Source of the DNA: Pyronema omphalodes
Taxonomy: Eukaryota; Ascomycota; Pezizomycetes; Pezizales; Pyronemataceae
Direction: 5' to 3'
DNA length: 64,000 nucleotides
Assembly (NCBI GenBank): GCA_024516155.1
Contig: JAJJXM010000030.1
Location: 645,509-709,508, forward strand
The notes beneath the pieces are model-generated. The model did not search any database. It was not told the origin of the DNA and was given only the letters and a program-made list of their open reading frames with translations. The translations under genes were made by a program, and so were the position numbers. Below, one piece after another: positions 45,323 through 59,000 of this stretch. The number at the start of each line of letters is the position of its first letter. The stretch's first letter is position 1.

Positions 45323-48300
45323 AGCTTTAACGAGGACTACTGTAATTAAAAGACCAAAAAAAACACAAATATAATTTTCTGTCCGCCTCACCAAACAAAG
45401 AAAAACAAAAAGAGAAGAGAATCAGATGGGTTGTAAAGCGAAGGTGCACCGGTGTTGGTTTGCTTAGGTTGGGTTAGGTTGAGCAGTTTAGAAAGTTCGG
45501 GGACCAGCCAGGATGTTGTACCCAAAAGTTTATCAACACAAACCGAACTGGCGCTGCCTTTGCTGCAGGGATGTCAGACTAAAACCCGACGAGGGATGGG
45601 ATGGGATACGAAGAAGTGAGCAAAGTGAGGAAAATAAGAAGGTGAGGGCTTGGCAGACAAAGCAAAATGCCAATTGGAAGCGTCTGTGCGCAGTCGCAGA
45701 GTTCGCAAAGTCGTCGAATCGTCGAATAATTATCGAATTCGAATTGCGCCAATCTAAGCTTGGGTAACAACAGCATCAACAGCAACCGCATCAACAGCAA
45801 CAGCGCTGGACCCAACAAAGTTCAAACGAGTGTATTCAGAGCTGTAATTACAATTGGAAAAGCAATTGCGGGGTGATCCAAAGCTGGCTGAATTCAAAGC
45901 ATAAAATCAAACCTCAGCCTGAGCTGAGTTGAGTTGAGCTGAGCTGAGATTGTGGATTGTAGATTGTTTGTAGATTACCAGATCAAAGATTAAAGCTCCT
46001 AAAAATAAACCCGGATGCGGCCGCGTATACATATGGTGGGTGCATATACGCGTAAGCTACAGATCAACTCTTACAGGTTTTTTGTTTTTGTTTTTTGTTT
46101 GTGTGACGATGAAGTTGAGATCCACGAATTGAGATCCCTTCAATCCACTGAAGCAGCATAACTGTAACCGTAACTTTAAAACCATCTGAAACTCCCTTCA
46201 ACTCCAGGGGAAAAAAGTACATCGTTACGTCGTTACATCGTTACCTCGTTACCAGCAAAAATAAAGCTGGGAATAAATAAAGCTGGGAGTTATTCCGAAC
46301 CCCGAACCCCGAACCCCGAAACTCCGAAACCCGCAGCGACCAGCAACCAGCTATGTACCAGCCTACAAAACACCGACCGACGTAACCACCGACGTAACTA
46401 CATACCAGTCTACATACATACCAGTCTACCCACCCTGCGCAACCAGAGATAAAATAAGATAAAATAAGATAAACAACCACAAGGATCTCTTATCCACTTA
46501 CCCTATCCTCTTATCCTATCCACTTATCCGCACGTGGAGTAACGTGGAGTAAAAAACGCTCACTTTGCATATGGTGTAGCAGTGACGCTTAATAACTTCA
46601 CCTTCCTATGTACGCAAGCTTGGTGAGCTGGTGAGCCCGCAGCGCTTCAAGTCTATGTATGTAAAAGTCGGCGGGGTCGGCAGGGTCCGATGACGAATGA
46701 TTGGTGATAAAGAAATGGAAATGGAAATGGAAATGGAAGTTCGTGGAAGAAAGAAAGAAAGATAGTTGCAAGTTGCAGAAGGAGGAGGAGGAGGCTGGAG
46801 GAGGCTGGTAACTGCGTATCTGCGTAGCTGGGTTTTCGGGTACATAACAACAAGGGCTGGTTATGTGGTGAAGACATGAAGGAACTATGAACTATGAACT
46901 ACTATGAACTATGAACTATGAACTATGAACTATGAACTATGAACTATGAACTATGAACTATGAACTATGAACTATGAACTACATACACCAGATGAGATGA
47001 TACTGGTCTACATACTATACATAACGGTGGAAGTAGCGGTGGAATGGAAAGAAGGAATGGATAGAAGGAAAGAAGGTTGAGGTAGCTAGATGGAACTCAA
47101 GCTTGAACTGGGATATGGTTCTTTGGGGATCATTAGGCACCACAGCGATTGACACCGTGATTCACGTTGTAACTCACACCGTAATTCACACCGTAATAGG
47201 GCTGCACACGACACGAGCGGCTCGCGACAAGAGTTCAAGCTTTAGTCTCGATACCGACGAGACTAAAGCTTGAACTAGGCACCACAGCGATTGACACCGT
47301 GATTCACGTTGTAACTCACACCGTAATTCACACCGTAATAGGGCTGCACTCAAGACGAGCGGCTCGCGACAAGAGTTCAAGCTTTAGTCTCGATACCGAC
47401 GAGACCAGATTTCCACGAGGAGACGAGACATCTCAAGACTTGTTTTTCAAAAGCTCGAGACTCTTCAAGACTTATATATTTTCCACTCCATAGAACAAAA
47501 AAACATTCCCAATGAAGTTAGACATGTATATTTTTTCCAACTCCTTTAATTTAATAACTCTTTCAAGTAAATTTATTACTAAGTCATGTAAGAACTATCT
47601 TCTTGGTCAAACTACTATGGCAGTATATACTGCTCATCAATCGTCAATCGTCAACAGCTACAATAGATAACCAGAGTCTGAAAAGTTGGAGCTGTTAGAG
47701 GAGGAAGAATATGAGGATTGAGGATTGAGGATTGAGGAAGATGGTGGTCTACAGAATTGTTGATGAACTTGTGGTTTTGTGAACGGAAATATGTTTTCTC
47801 GCTTGATTGAAGTCTCGAGACGTACGAGACGAAATCCCACGAGATGAGCTAGATGTCTCAAGCACAATGAAGGTCTCGTCTTGTATCGTCTTGTAGCGTG
47901 TGCATCCACCTACACCGTAATTCACAGCGTAAATAAGCTCGCAATCAACATCGCAATTCATATCGCATCTTGTACCGCCGCACACAGCCGCACACAGCCG
48001 CACACCGCAAACACCGCCATATCATCGCAATTCACACCGCATCTTATACCGCCATATCATCGCAGTCAACACCGCAAACACAGCAACCAACACCATCCAA
48101 ATAGATAACCCACAAACCCACAAACCCTCTCTCACACCGCAATTTGCACCTTCCATCATCACAATCACCACTATCACCACCATCATCACCGGAATCCTCA
48201 TCGCACCGTATCGCATCGCACCGCACCGTATCGCATCGCATGAAAAGCCATAAGCCATAAGACATAAGCCATTACCGTTTTTTTGACGTGACATGATAGA

Positions 48301-50240
48301 TGACATGATAGATGACATGACAGATGACAGATGATAGATGACTGGTCACTGGAGCACTGGTATGGTATGGTATGGTATGGTATGGTATGGTATGGTATGG
48401 TATGGTATGGTATGGTATACCGAGCAAAGTTACCAGAGCATACCAGAGCATACCAGAGCATACCAGAGCATACCAGAGCATACCAGAGCATACCAGAGCA
48501 GAGCAGAGCAGGGCAGAGCAGAGCAGAGCAGAGCAGAGCATAGCATGGCATAGCATAGCAGAGCATACCAGAGCATACCAGAGCATACCAGAGCATAGCA
48601 TAGCATACATACACCTGAAAACCAATACCATAACCTACAACCAATACCAATACCATAACCTACAACTTACAATATACATATACACATATAAACACTAGTA
48701 CCATAACGAGCATAACGAGCATAACGAGCATACCTACTACTTACATAACTGATATTTCCATACCACAGTCATACCAACACCACCAGCAGCACCAGCATCA
48801 GCATCAGCAGCAGCAGTAGAATCAGCACCAGCAGCAGCAGCATCAGCACCACCAGCACCAATATCTCCAAAATCTACAAAACATATAAAAAACATATAAA
48901 AAACATATACAAAACATATACAAAACATATACAAAACATATACAAAACATATACAAAACATATACAAAACATATACAAAACATATACAAAACATATACAA
49001 AACATATACAAAACATATACAAAACATATACAAAACATATACAAAACATATACAAAACATATACAAAACATATACCAAACATATAAAAAACATATAAAAA
49101 ACATCTACCAAAAAAAAAAACCCTTTCCAACGATCCTTTCCAACATACTCTTACTCTGATAGATAAAAACAACAGCATCATAAAACAACAGCATTATAAA
49201 ACAACAGCATCATAAAACAACAGCATCATAAAACAACAGCATCATAAAACAACGCCATTACAAAGCGTCGGTATCAGCGTCAACGTCAAAGTCAATATAA
49301 CTCCCCGAAACCCTGACTGAAGTATGCCGAAACCTGGCTGAACCATGATGGTATGCTTGGTTTTGGGTTATATACGGCTGGTTATACGGCTGGTAATACG
49401 GCTGGTAATACGGCTGGTAATACGGCTGGTTTTGGGTTATATAGGCTGGTTACATACACCAACAACCACACCAACAACCACAACCACAACCATACTTCAA
49501 TATATCATTGTAATTATCATTATCATTATCATTGTCATTGTTGATTTTAGTTAGTGTCAATATCATTATCATTATCATTATCAATATCAATGTTAATGTT
49601 GATTTTAGTTAATGCCGATGTCATGTCGATGTCATGTCGATCACTACAACCCCAAATCCGCACCCCTCCAATCCCAAAGCCTAAAATAAACAATAAACTA
49701 CCTTAACACACAGAATTCACCGTTCATGAATGGAGTATGCAAATTACATGTACTGTATTATATAATAGTGCCCCTGCGCCATAGAGGGGGTGAACTTTGT
49801 AAAGGGGGTAAACAGTGTAAACTGCATAAACTACGTAAGCTTCATAAACGCCGGCGTTTGATCGTCGTCCAATTCCACAAGTTTATGTCAAGTCCCCGAG
49901 CAAAAGGTCTGTCCATCTTATCTGATTCAGCCCTAGCGGGACATCAGAAACAGAAACTGCACAGACTAGGCAAATCAAAGTACCGGGTTAGAAATTTGGG
50001 TATATTTTATTTAGTAGCGTCCCTAAGCCAATAGTTTCTTCGTTTCTTTGTTTCTTTTTCCTCCAGAAAACTAGTAAACTTATTGTGCCATCTAAGCCGC
50101 CCCAAGCTAGGTGTTACGTGCTCCATTCCAGTAAAAACTTCCAGTGAATATGGTCGTATCCTGCATTATACTATCGCTGCTATTGACCGCCATCTTCATG
50201 GTATATGAGTGAAACACATCATTAAAAAGTAATCCTTCGT
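45323..50240. repeat. Repeat desert with many short tandem arrays
   Basis: No gene recognised. Arrays seen: (TGAGC/TGAGT)n at 45920-45950; (AACTATG)n at 46877-46981; a 142-bp tandem pair at 47136-47405 with a 19-bp hairpin; (GGTAT)n at 48358-48419; (CATACCAGAG)n at 48430-48500, passing into (AGAGC)n; (ATACAAAACAT)n, an 11-mer of about 17 copies, at 48890-49085; (CAACAGCATCATAAAA)n at 49170-49255; (GGCTGGTAATAC)n at 49376-49430. All long open frames here are simple-sequence artefacts. Confidence 0.8.
47136..47405. repeat. Tandem pair of ~130-bp units (142-bp period) with a perfect 19-bp hairpin
   Basis: The unit starting GGCACCACAGCGATTGACAC at 47136 recurs at 47278 almost unchanged. The end of unit 1 forms a hairpin: 47232-47250 pairs exactly with 47258-47276 around a 7-nt loop. 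The second unit keeps only the left arm. Confidence 0.8.
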
Positions 50241-51073
50241 CTACAGCTCAATCTCCCTGATTCCCTCCGCGGTAATGACCTTGACCAGCAGGCCCTTGAA
50301 ATCGATCGGTAACCGATTGATAAGCTATGACAAAGGTTAGCTTCCAACTTCATATACAACCGACAAACTCCATTTCTCTACCTCATCTCTGCACATCTTC
50401 AACAACTCAATTCCCTTCTCCAAATCAATGTTGGGGTGGTGGTGCTTGTCCAAAATTGATAAACAGTAGTATTGTGCGTATCCATGTGCGGCGTATGGTA
50501 GCGATGCCTGGGCCGCCAGGTAGTCGAGCCAGTATAGGTGGGGCTTGTTTTCGGTCACATCGAAACCTCCGACGAGCAAGTTGACATGGTATGGGTTCTG
50601 CATGATGTCAGATCGAGCTCCCTCCGACTAGTAGCGGGGTAGTTTTAGGTTACCCTTGACCGAAGAGATCTCGCAAGCTCGTGACGGATCAATGATGCAA
50701 CTGCAGAAGGTGATAGCTGCCAGTTAGAGTTGTTGCGCATACCGTAGAGCTGTACGTTGGCCTGAATATACTCGGCGAACTGAACTATGGACCCCCGCAA
50801 TCAATGTTAGAGCTTCCTTTCCCCACCATAACCCTATCAAAAGCTTCCGTACCAGTGTCTCCAGACTCTCCAGAGTATGCCATCATCGTATGCGAGTTTA
50901 GGGTCTTGGTCTTGTCGTCGGTGGCCTTGAGAATCGTGACTCCGCGCATCGCCGCCTTGGATGCTGCAATGAGCGTAAAGTCTTTACCGGTGATACCGAG
51001 AAGAACCTCCCTGTTGGTTCAGAATCTTTAGCAAGCTTTCCGGGGCTATCGGATAGCATGTCGGAACCCACAT
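50241..51073 (-). CDS. PRE1: 20S proteasome subunit beta type 4 (Pre1)
   Basis: Five exons on the minus strand: 51073-51072, 51010-50853, 50784-50654, 50597-50382 and 50324-50241 (introns 61, 68, 56 and 57 nt), 196 residues; yeast Pre1 has 198. Exon 1 supplies only A and T of the start codon and exon 2 the G, giving [17 protein letters not shown], the family start. Without this splice there is an in-frame stop just upstream of GluValLeuLeu. Further blocks: [61 protein letters not shown] and [14 protein letters not shown] near the end. Beta4 is a non-catalytic (no N-terminal Thr) subunit of the beta ring, in nucleus and cytosol. It shares a 337-bp divergent promoter with RRP9. Confidence 0.95.
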
Positions 51074-51410
51074 TTTGTCTATAGAGCGATGGAACGGATG
51101 TGTTGGAGATGGAGGTGGGCTGTTTGGATGTGGTAAGAGTTGTGAGAGCTTGAGGTTCGTTCGTTTGGCGGCGGTTCAAGGTTTAGCGTAGCTTCGCTTT
51201 TGGCTTAGCCTGGGAAGAGCCGCGCCAAGTCTTTTTGGAACTCCCTCCAGGAAAAAAAGATTTCGATGTCACTAGACGCTCTCGTCGCGATTTTCTCACC
51301 TCTAGGTAGACAATGCTTCTACGCCCACTTTTTATTCGGTGAACGACTACCACCCAATCTGATCAATTTTCGAAGGTTCACAAAAAATACAACACAGCTG
51401 AATTGATATA
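51074..51410. promoter_or_regulatory. Shared divergent promoter of PRE1 and RRP9
   Basis: 337 bp between the two start codons; it must also hold both 5' leaders. No TATA box is obvious, as expected for housekeeping genes. I could not identify a proteasome-type (GGTGGCAAA) element by eye. Confidence 0.6.
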
Positions 51411-53159
51411 ATGTCCTCGTTTTTTACCCTCCCGGGTTCTGCAAAACGAAAACGCTCCGACGCTTCGGGAAACAAAACCAAAAAAACACGCTCAACAGAC
51501 GCGCCGACAGGAGGCGCAAAACGGTCGCGCAAGGGAAAGGATGAGGATGAAATTTCCAGTGAATCTGAGGACGACAATGCTGCACCCCGAGGCTCGGACG
51601 ACGACGAAGACGACGAAGAGCTTGCGAACGAAACTGCTGCTGAGCGAAGAATAAGGCTTGCTCAGCAATATCTTGACAACCTCAAGGGAGAACTTGCTGA
51701 GGGTATGGATACCGGGACGCTTTTTGTGGCCGATTAGCTGATGTAATTCTTAGAGCATGTCGACTTTGATGCCGCCGAAATTGACCGTGACCTCATTGCC
51801 GAACGTTTACGAGAGGATGTCGCTGCAGACAAGGGACGTCTTTACCGCTTTATCGCCGATGATTACTCCTTCGGTGATGCTTTGACTACTCTTTTCCGTA
51901 TGGATGGTGGCAAGACAACCGGAATCGCCGCCTGCAACCCCTACATTTATACTGTTACCGCCAACAGATACCTTGCCAAATGGAAACTTCCCGACTTTCC
52001 TCGACCGGAGGCTACCAGTAATAACACCCCTACCAGGAGACCCAAGCGGGTATGCTTCTCTCGTGGAGGAAGAAAGGGCGACGAGACTTTCGAGGGTCAT
52101 ACACAAGATATTGTTTGTGTTGCAGCATCTCAGGATGGAAAGTTTGTCGCAACTGGAGGAAAGGACCATAAAATTGTTGTCTGGAATGCGGAAGACTTGA
52201 CGATACTCAAAGTATTCAAGCAGCACCGCGGCACGGTTACGGGCTTGGTATTCCGACGGGGAACGAATGAGCTCTATTCCGCCTCTTCAGACCGGACAGT
52301 AAAACTTTGGAGTTTGAATGAGTTGGCGTACGTGGAAACACTGTTCGGACATCAGGACGAGGTTGTCAACATCGCCGCCTTGAGTGCGGAGCGTTGTGTG
52401 ACGGTAGGAGCGCGTGACCGGACGGCACGACTATGGAAAATTGTAGACGAAACGCAGCTTGTGTTCCGCGGAGGCGGAGGCACGGACGGAAAGCCCCGAA
52501 AGAATAAGGACGGCAGCATACGGTATGAGGAGGGTAGCATGGATGTTGTTGCTATGATTGATGATGAACATTTTGTGACAGGCAGTGACAACGGGTATGT
52601 TACAAACTGACGTGGGCGGGGAACACTATGGAATGAGGTGGAATGAGGCTGACTTGACTTTGTGACTCTTAGAAATCTCTGCTTGTGGTCGGTTCACAAA
52701 AAGAAGCCCATTCACACCATCCCACTATCACATGGTGTCACCCAACCCCCCGCTCCAGAAAACTCTTCTGCTGAGGTCGACCCATCCCAGGAACCTCCTT
52801 GCCCGCCCCAGCCGCGATACGTCACAGCGCTCGCAATTATCCCATACGCCAATTTAATCTTTTCGGGATCCTGGGATGGTGTGGTTAGGGTTTGGAAGGT
52901 GACGACAGACAAGCGAAAACTTGAAGCTGTCGGTACCTTGGGAGAGGACCACATCAGGGGTGTCATCAACAGTCTTGCTGTTTTCGAGAGGGGAGAGAAG
53001 GCTAATGCAGAGATTGTTGTGTGTGCTGGAACTGGAAAGGGACTCAGACTGGGTAACTGGCTGAACGTTCCCGGACGTGATGGTGGTTACGTGATGGAGG
53101 TCAAGAAAAACGCCTTAGGACAGAACAAGGCGGATGACGAAGAAGATGATGATGAGTAG
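51411..53159 (+). CDS. RRP9: U3 small nucleolar RNP WD40 protein (Rrp9/U3-55K)
   Basis: Three exons, 51411-51702, 51754-52594 and 52673-53159 (introns 51 and 78 nt), 539 residues (yeast Rrp9 573, human 475). The N-terminal ~75 residues are Lys/Arg-rich then Asp/Glu-rich, a nucleolar-type tail. Next comes a helical segment, AERRIRLAQQYLDNLKGELAE, typical of the family. A WD40 propeller follows: GHTQDIVCVAASQDGKFVATGG-like, then KLWSLN, GHQDEVVNIAAL, RTARLWKI, GSDNGNLCLWSV (restored by intron 2), and FSGSWDGVVRVWKV. The C-terminus is acidic. Rrp9 binds the U3 snoRNA box B/C and is needed for 18S rRNA processing. Its head-to-head position with PRE1 pairs ribosome assembly with protein turnover. 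Confidence 0.95.
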
Positions 53160-54326
53160 GACTCGGCATAGAGAGCGTCAGCGTTTCTTTGAGGAGTTTT
53201 GGTGGGTTATATTTTTGCATGTTTTGTAAATACAAAAGTTCCTTCACATGTATAGCTACCTTAGTGCAGCCTTAATTGTTTAGACGAGGCGGAAAATGGA
53301 GAGATAGCGAGTATGTAGATCAAAGACGCAAGTCAGTTGGTGGTGAATCAACGGGGATGCGGACCAACGAGACTGTAAATCAACCAGACCTTGTGAGTGA
53401 CGCCGATTCGCAAAGTCGAGAAACAAATGACTCAGAGACAGACGCAACGTGGAGTACTTATGGTGGACCGCAAAGATAAGAAATATTCTATGAAACATTC
53501 TGCAAATGTCGAAAAACGCAACCGGTTTTTTCAAAGGCCTGTCGTTACCCATCGCCTTCCCTCATACGCCTGGAAACGGCTGGGAAAAACACGTGAAACG
53601 CGCAGCAACAAGTCCTGCTACATGAACACATACTCGATTGATGTCGTGTGCACCCTACGCCCCGTACCCCTGCGCCACATGCCCTAATACCCGACCAGCC
53701 AAGCCTGCGCGCTAGCTTCCGCTCGCTTCTCGTGTCGCCCTACTGTTTGTGGTCGATCGGCGGCGGAACACTCCCTCCCTTAACTGCACTGCTTCAGCTG
53801 TTCTTCTGCAAGCCATTCCCCACACTTCCACCTCCGCCATCATTCTGTACGAGTTCCTGCATCTTCTCCTTTTTCTTCAATCCTAGTTTTTGGGATATCC
53901 ACCGTATACTATTCCCCGTCCCGACAAAAGCTTGTACGCACTATGTACGCTACGGCTTGTTCGGGCGAGTCCGTAGGGTCACCAACGATCTGCGGGCACG
54001 GATCACGGGCTCACCAGGTTCAACACCCAATCACATCAAGTTCCAAGGAAGCTGTTCCCCAGAAATTAAAAATCTGGATCGCGGGTCCGTGACAGCATTC
54101 CCGCGGCTATTTGGTAACTTGGACGATCTGGGCCAGCTCACCAGAACTGTCAGGTGAACAGGCATCACGCGTGGCTTGCTTTATAAACTCCCCTTCCCCG
54201 GGGTACATTTGTGCATCTGACTCGCACTCACCAACCGTTCTTTCCGTCGTCTGTTTTTGCAACAACACCAAGCTCGAGAAGGGTTAACTATACGATACCA
54301 ATATCAACATTTTTCGGATCTTCAAC
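53160..54326. other. Intergenic; glucoamylase promoter at right
   Basis: No gene recognised in 53160-54100; open frames at 53276-53687 and 53648-54157 lack motifs. A TATAAA box at 54182-54187 lies 140 bp before the glucoamylase ATG. CCGGGG at 54198-54203 fits the CreA consensus SYGGRG, which would fit carbon catabolite control (inference from the motif only). Confidence 0.5.
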
Positions 54327-56087
54327 ATGGTGTTCCTGAGAGGTCTTGTTGGTTACTGGGCCTGCATGAATGGCCTGGCCTTGGGATACGTCATTAACAA
54401 CCCTGCATCTGAGCTTCAGCACGTGTTTTTCTCTCCAAGCAAATTTTCAGATTCCGTCGGGTCCCTTCTCGGAATATCGAAACGGCCTTCCGATCCTATT
54501 GTTCCTCCAGGACTTGAGGACTGGATTCAAGAGCAGCGAAAGATTTCTTTCGGATATTTACTAGACAATATCGCACCCAACGGAGCGAACGCCAAAGATG
54601 CTGCTCCTGGTTCAGTAATCGCCTCCCCTTCCAAGCATGCTCCAAACTACTATTACCAGTGGGTTCGTGATGCAGCTATCACCATGGGAGACGTCGTCGA
54701 GGCCTACGCAAATTCCGGAGACGAGAAATACAAACATATAATCGACGCATACGCCGATCTCCAAGGTGCACTTCAGAACACCTTCAATCCAAGCGGGGGC
54801 TACACCACCGGAGGGCTTGGAGAACCCAAATTTCTAGTCGATGGTGCCCCATTTACGGAGTTTGTATCCAGTGTGGTCCAAGTTGTTAGGTTTTTACATG
54901 ACTCAGTAACTGACCGGTTTGCCGATAAAGGAACTGGGCACGGCCTCAACGGGATGGCCCTGCTCTCCGAGCTTTAACATTAATGAGATATCTTAGGGCG
55001 TTAAACGAGTCGGACCCCTCGGCCATGGAAACCCAGTGGCTCTCTAAATTATATGATGCGAAACTCCCCACGAATTCGATTATTAAGGCGGATCTAGAAT
55101 ATATTTCTCACACCTGGAACATGACCGGATTTGATCTATGGGAGGAGATTACTGACTTGCATTTCTTCACTGCTATTGTTCAACGCAAAGCTTTGGTTGA
55201 AGGAAGGGATTTGGCTTATGCTCTCAACGATCCTAAGGCCGCTCACTGGTATGAATCTCAGCAGCTTGCCTTGAAGGACTTTCTTGCACGCTCTTTCTGG
55301 AATAAGAAGGAAGGTCGGTTGAACGCCTATTTGGAATCCCCCTTCCGAAGCGGAGCGGACTGTGCCTTGCTATTGGGAGCTCTCCACGGAGGACAGGAGG
55401 ATCTCTTCCCCCCTTGGGCCGACGAGGTTCTTGCTAGCTTGGAGGCCCTTGCTTCCGATTTTTCAACCCGCTATCCTGTCAACCAGATGACTCCACCTTT
55501 CTACAAGGAAGAGGAGCGTTTGCGCGGTGTTGGTATTGGACGTTATCCCGAGGATAGGTAAGACATTGAATCCAGACCTCCGACTAATGACAGTTACTAA
55601 CATGGTACCTTGCAGATACGATGGCGTTGGCCTTAGTGAAGGACATCCTTGGTGAGTTACCTCGCGTATACCCCACAATCTACAACGCTAATCCGGCTAC
55701 AGGTTCCTTTGCACCTCGTCTGCCTCTAACATTATCTACAACACAATCGAACGCTACATCGAGCAGGGCTACTTTGAAATCAACGACATCAACCTTCGCT
55801 TCTTCAACCACATCCGTGACGGCAAAGCCATCAAGGGAAAATACATGATGGGTGATTACGCATTCAGTGACTACCTCGTTGATATGTTCAAGTATGCCGA
55901 TAGCTTCTTGAACGTTATCCGATGGCATGCCACTTCCGATGGTCATCTTAGTGAACAGTTTAACCGCTACACTGGTTTCCAGCGTGGTGCTAAGCAGTTG
56001 ACTTGGTCTCATGGATCTTACCTTGGTGCTGCTATTGATCGTGATGCCGCTATGGATGCGCTCCAGGAATCTGGTGTTGTTGCTTAG
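54327..56087 (+). CDS. Glucoamylase (glycoside hydrolase family 15), no starch-binding domain
   Basis: Four exons, 54327-54859, 54931-55557, 55616-55651 and 55703-56087 (introns 71, 58 and 51 nt), 526 residues. It releases glucose from the non-reducing ends of starch or glycogen. Hallmarks: YYYQWVRDAAITMGDVV, then across intron 1 (donor GTTTGT) FTENWARPQRDGPALRALTL, GFDLWEEI with the catalytic acid at E249, the short third exon RYDGVGLSEGHPW, and LSEQFNRYTGF with the likely base E483, then LTWSHGSYLGA. The chain stops after the catalytic (alpha/alpha)6 barrel; there is no Ser/Thr linker or CBM20. The N-terminus (about 1-21) is hydrophobic and could be a signal peptide. The yeast-like SEQFNRYTGF motif suggests kinship with Sga1/Glu1-type enzymes, so glycogen use in spores or vacuole is also possible. 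Confidence 0.93.
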
Positions 56088-59000
56088 TGTTGCTCGTTCT
56101 TGTGTTTCTTGCAATACCTCTCGTTTATGAATGTGTTTTCTTTTGTTTTGTGATGCGATGAACGTCAGATGAGATGATTACCCCAAAGCATGGTTAGGTG
56201 TTGGTTTTACTACCCATTAGAAATGTTGTTATGCACAATGGTAGATGCTGAGGACGGTTTTGTGAATGCACCCTTTGTTTAAGTAGTTTTACTTGTTTTC
56301 GGTGGCGCGGTTTTTTCCATAATACCCTCAGACACTGTAGAGCAAGATTTTTCTTTTTAATGGAATTGGAATATTGTATACTCGAAGTTACTTCACATGA
56401 CCGTGCCAAAAAAAACGTGAAAAACAAACGGAAGAACTCGGAGAGAATTGGAACATTGAAAAAATTGAAAAATTCCGGATTTGCATGTGACGAATAAAAA
56501 AAATAAACATCCATGAAATCGCGTGACGTAGGTGTTTATAGTTCAAGCAGGGTATATAAAACCAGGGTTAATGTATAATGACGCCAGAATAGAAAAGCAA
56601 AAAAATATAAAAAGGTTGGCACATGCTTTTTATATATGTAGATTGCCGCATCTTCGGAATATGCCGTCATAGGGCTGGCTGGACTGGAAGATCTGGACTG
56701 GACGATCTGGAACTTTGGAACTTTGGAACACTACTATGTACGTATATATGGTGCTGTATATATATATCTACCTATGTACATACTGTCGACTGTAGGATAA
56801 CGATGGGATATGTAGGAATACGTATGTAACGTCAGATCCATCAAGGCAGGACTTTGCGAAAGATGATACATGTCTGATCAGGCTGAAGGTGGTACGTGGT
56901 ATGCGGTACGATGGATATGGTGGGTATTGCTATATAGTGAGTGTATTGGAATTTGACGCTGGTGAACGGGACACAGGGGAATGGGAGGGGGGTGCATGTC
57001 GTGGAGAGATTATTGATACATATACATAAGGTCACAATATGCTGAAATAGAAACCACGAAAAAAGAGAGGCCCGATAATCATAAGCTAGAACGTTGATTA
57101 TTTGCTAATTATCATGGCGGATACAGAAGGGGATAATTCATCTAGGGGTAGTCCCACGCGAAGTTGCCACAATAACTTTAACACGAAGTATCATAAGCAG
57201 GTTCTATTGGTGAGATTCTTGCTCTGTGTTCGTTTCTTAGAATCCTATGAAAATGCATCGGTCTGCATAGGTGTTAGCCCTGGGATACTTATGGAAATAA
57301 TTCGTGTAGTTGTGGTAGAATCAGAAATTTGTCCTAGATATCCTAAATCCAATCGCCGTATTCCGCAGACTATAGACAAACTATTTATGTAAATATAATA
57401 TTTATTTTGGCAAAGACTGTAGCTGTTCCTTGATCTGCACTGTATCGACGGTATGCTGAGTGAAGGTGGAGGTTCAGAGGTTGAAGTTTTAAGGTTGGAG
57501 GTTGGATGTACAGAAAGTGACAGCTCGAGACAAGACAGCAACGTCAAATGACAGAGAAAGTGGAAGCGAGTGGAGGAAGAGAAAATCGGAGTTTAGGATA
57601 ATGTAGCATCACTTGAAAATTCACCTCCCCCGTATTCAATTCCCAGGTAAAAATCACCAAGTGTAGACTTTTGGTTTCTCATCTTCGTTCACGGAAGTTT
57701 TTGACAGTAGGAATTGACAATTACTGAAAAAAACAAAAACAAAAAAAAGAAATGGCGAAATAAAATACAAAAAAAGAAAGAAAAGAAAGAAAACTAAACA
57801 CCTTTATATATATAAAAGAATTCAACCATGGGTGATACAGGTCTCTGCATGGTACCTGCATGCAATCCCTAGACCTATCCCTATCCCACTCGACACAAAC
57901 CAAAGAAAGCAAAAAGAATCCAGCTTTTGCAGTCAAAAAAATAAGAAATAAGTGGAGAAACTTTCTAACGATACTCGTATCCTACTCAAATCTCGAAGAC
58001 AAGAACCACCTTTCTACTGTGTACGCCTATCCGCTACAGGAAATCTAAGACTATATCGCTCGTCAACTGCTCCTCAGGACATATGACACCGTCAGTACAT
58101 TTATCCTAGTTCCCCTGATCCTGTGCTTGCGCTTGGAAGCTTTCCCTTTAGCCTTTAGACCTTCAACCTTCATCCTTCAAGCCTTTATCTTAAGCTCCAT
58201 CAGCTCTTACGGCTCTATTTAAACTCGTCAACGCTCTATACACCTCAAAAAGATACAGCGTGCTCACGAGTTCGTTTCTTAAACAATCCTCGAGGCTACG
58301 AATTATTGTTTAGTCAGGCATGCATGTAATTCTGTAATGTATTACATACCCATGTCAATCTGGTTGCAGTGTTCCAAATCATTGGAAGGCGGTTATCGTA
58401 AGAAAACTGTTCTAAGGTTACCGCATTCTGTTTTCGAATTTCCTGCGACTTGGTTTTTCCAATGCTCATCTTCCATTCAAGCGACTTTTTATCTTCTAAA
58501 GTTATCTTTGTTGTGTGTGAAGATCAAAAGCTAGTACATCTTGCTACATTCAGTAAATCTTTCGTGCCATCACTCGAGTGAACGACCTGACGTGATGGTG
58601 CATGTCAATCGTCACCGAGATCCACGCTATACATGGACGTTACCATCTCCGCTATCCCTACAAGCCTCTTTCCTTCACCCGAACCACTACTTTACCTCTC
58701 GCTACAACACCACCCTTCTTCGGATCCAGAGAATACCTAATGAGACTATTTGGTACGACACCATTGACTTTGTCAAGGAACTCTACCGAAAATCTAGCCT
58801 CGTCGTCGGATGTCTCCAGAATGCGTACGTGCCGAGCTTTGTGCGAACTACGAAACGGCAAAATTCGAATCGATTAAAACTTCTCACCAGATATTGCCAC
58901 CGGGGATTACGAGACAATACTTATCTTGGCAGATATCGAATACAGTGCCTGATGTCGGAACGTGTGGGGGGTACGCCGCGTAAATGGTACCGTCAAATTT

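Noticed and set aside
48890..49085. CRISPR-like regular array
   Set aside because: The 11-bp unit is continuous with no unique spacers, and the genome is fungal.
48198..49181. Several long open frames rich in Tyr/Met/Cys or Gln/Ser
   Set aside because: Produced by 5-, 10- and 11-bp tandem repeats.
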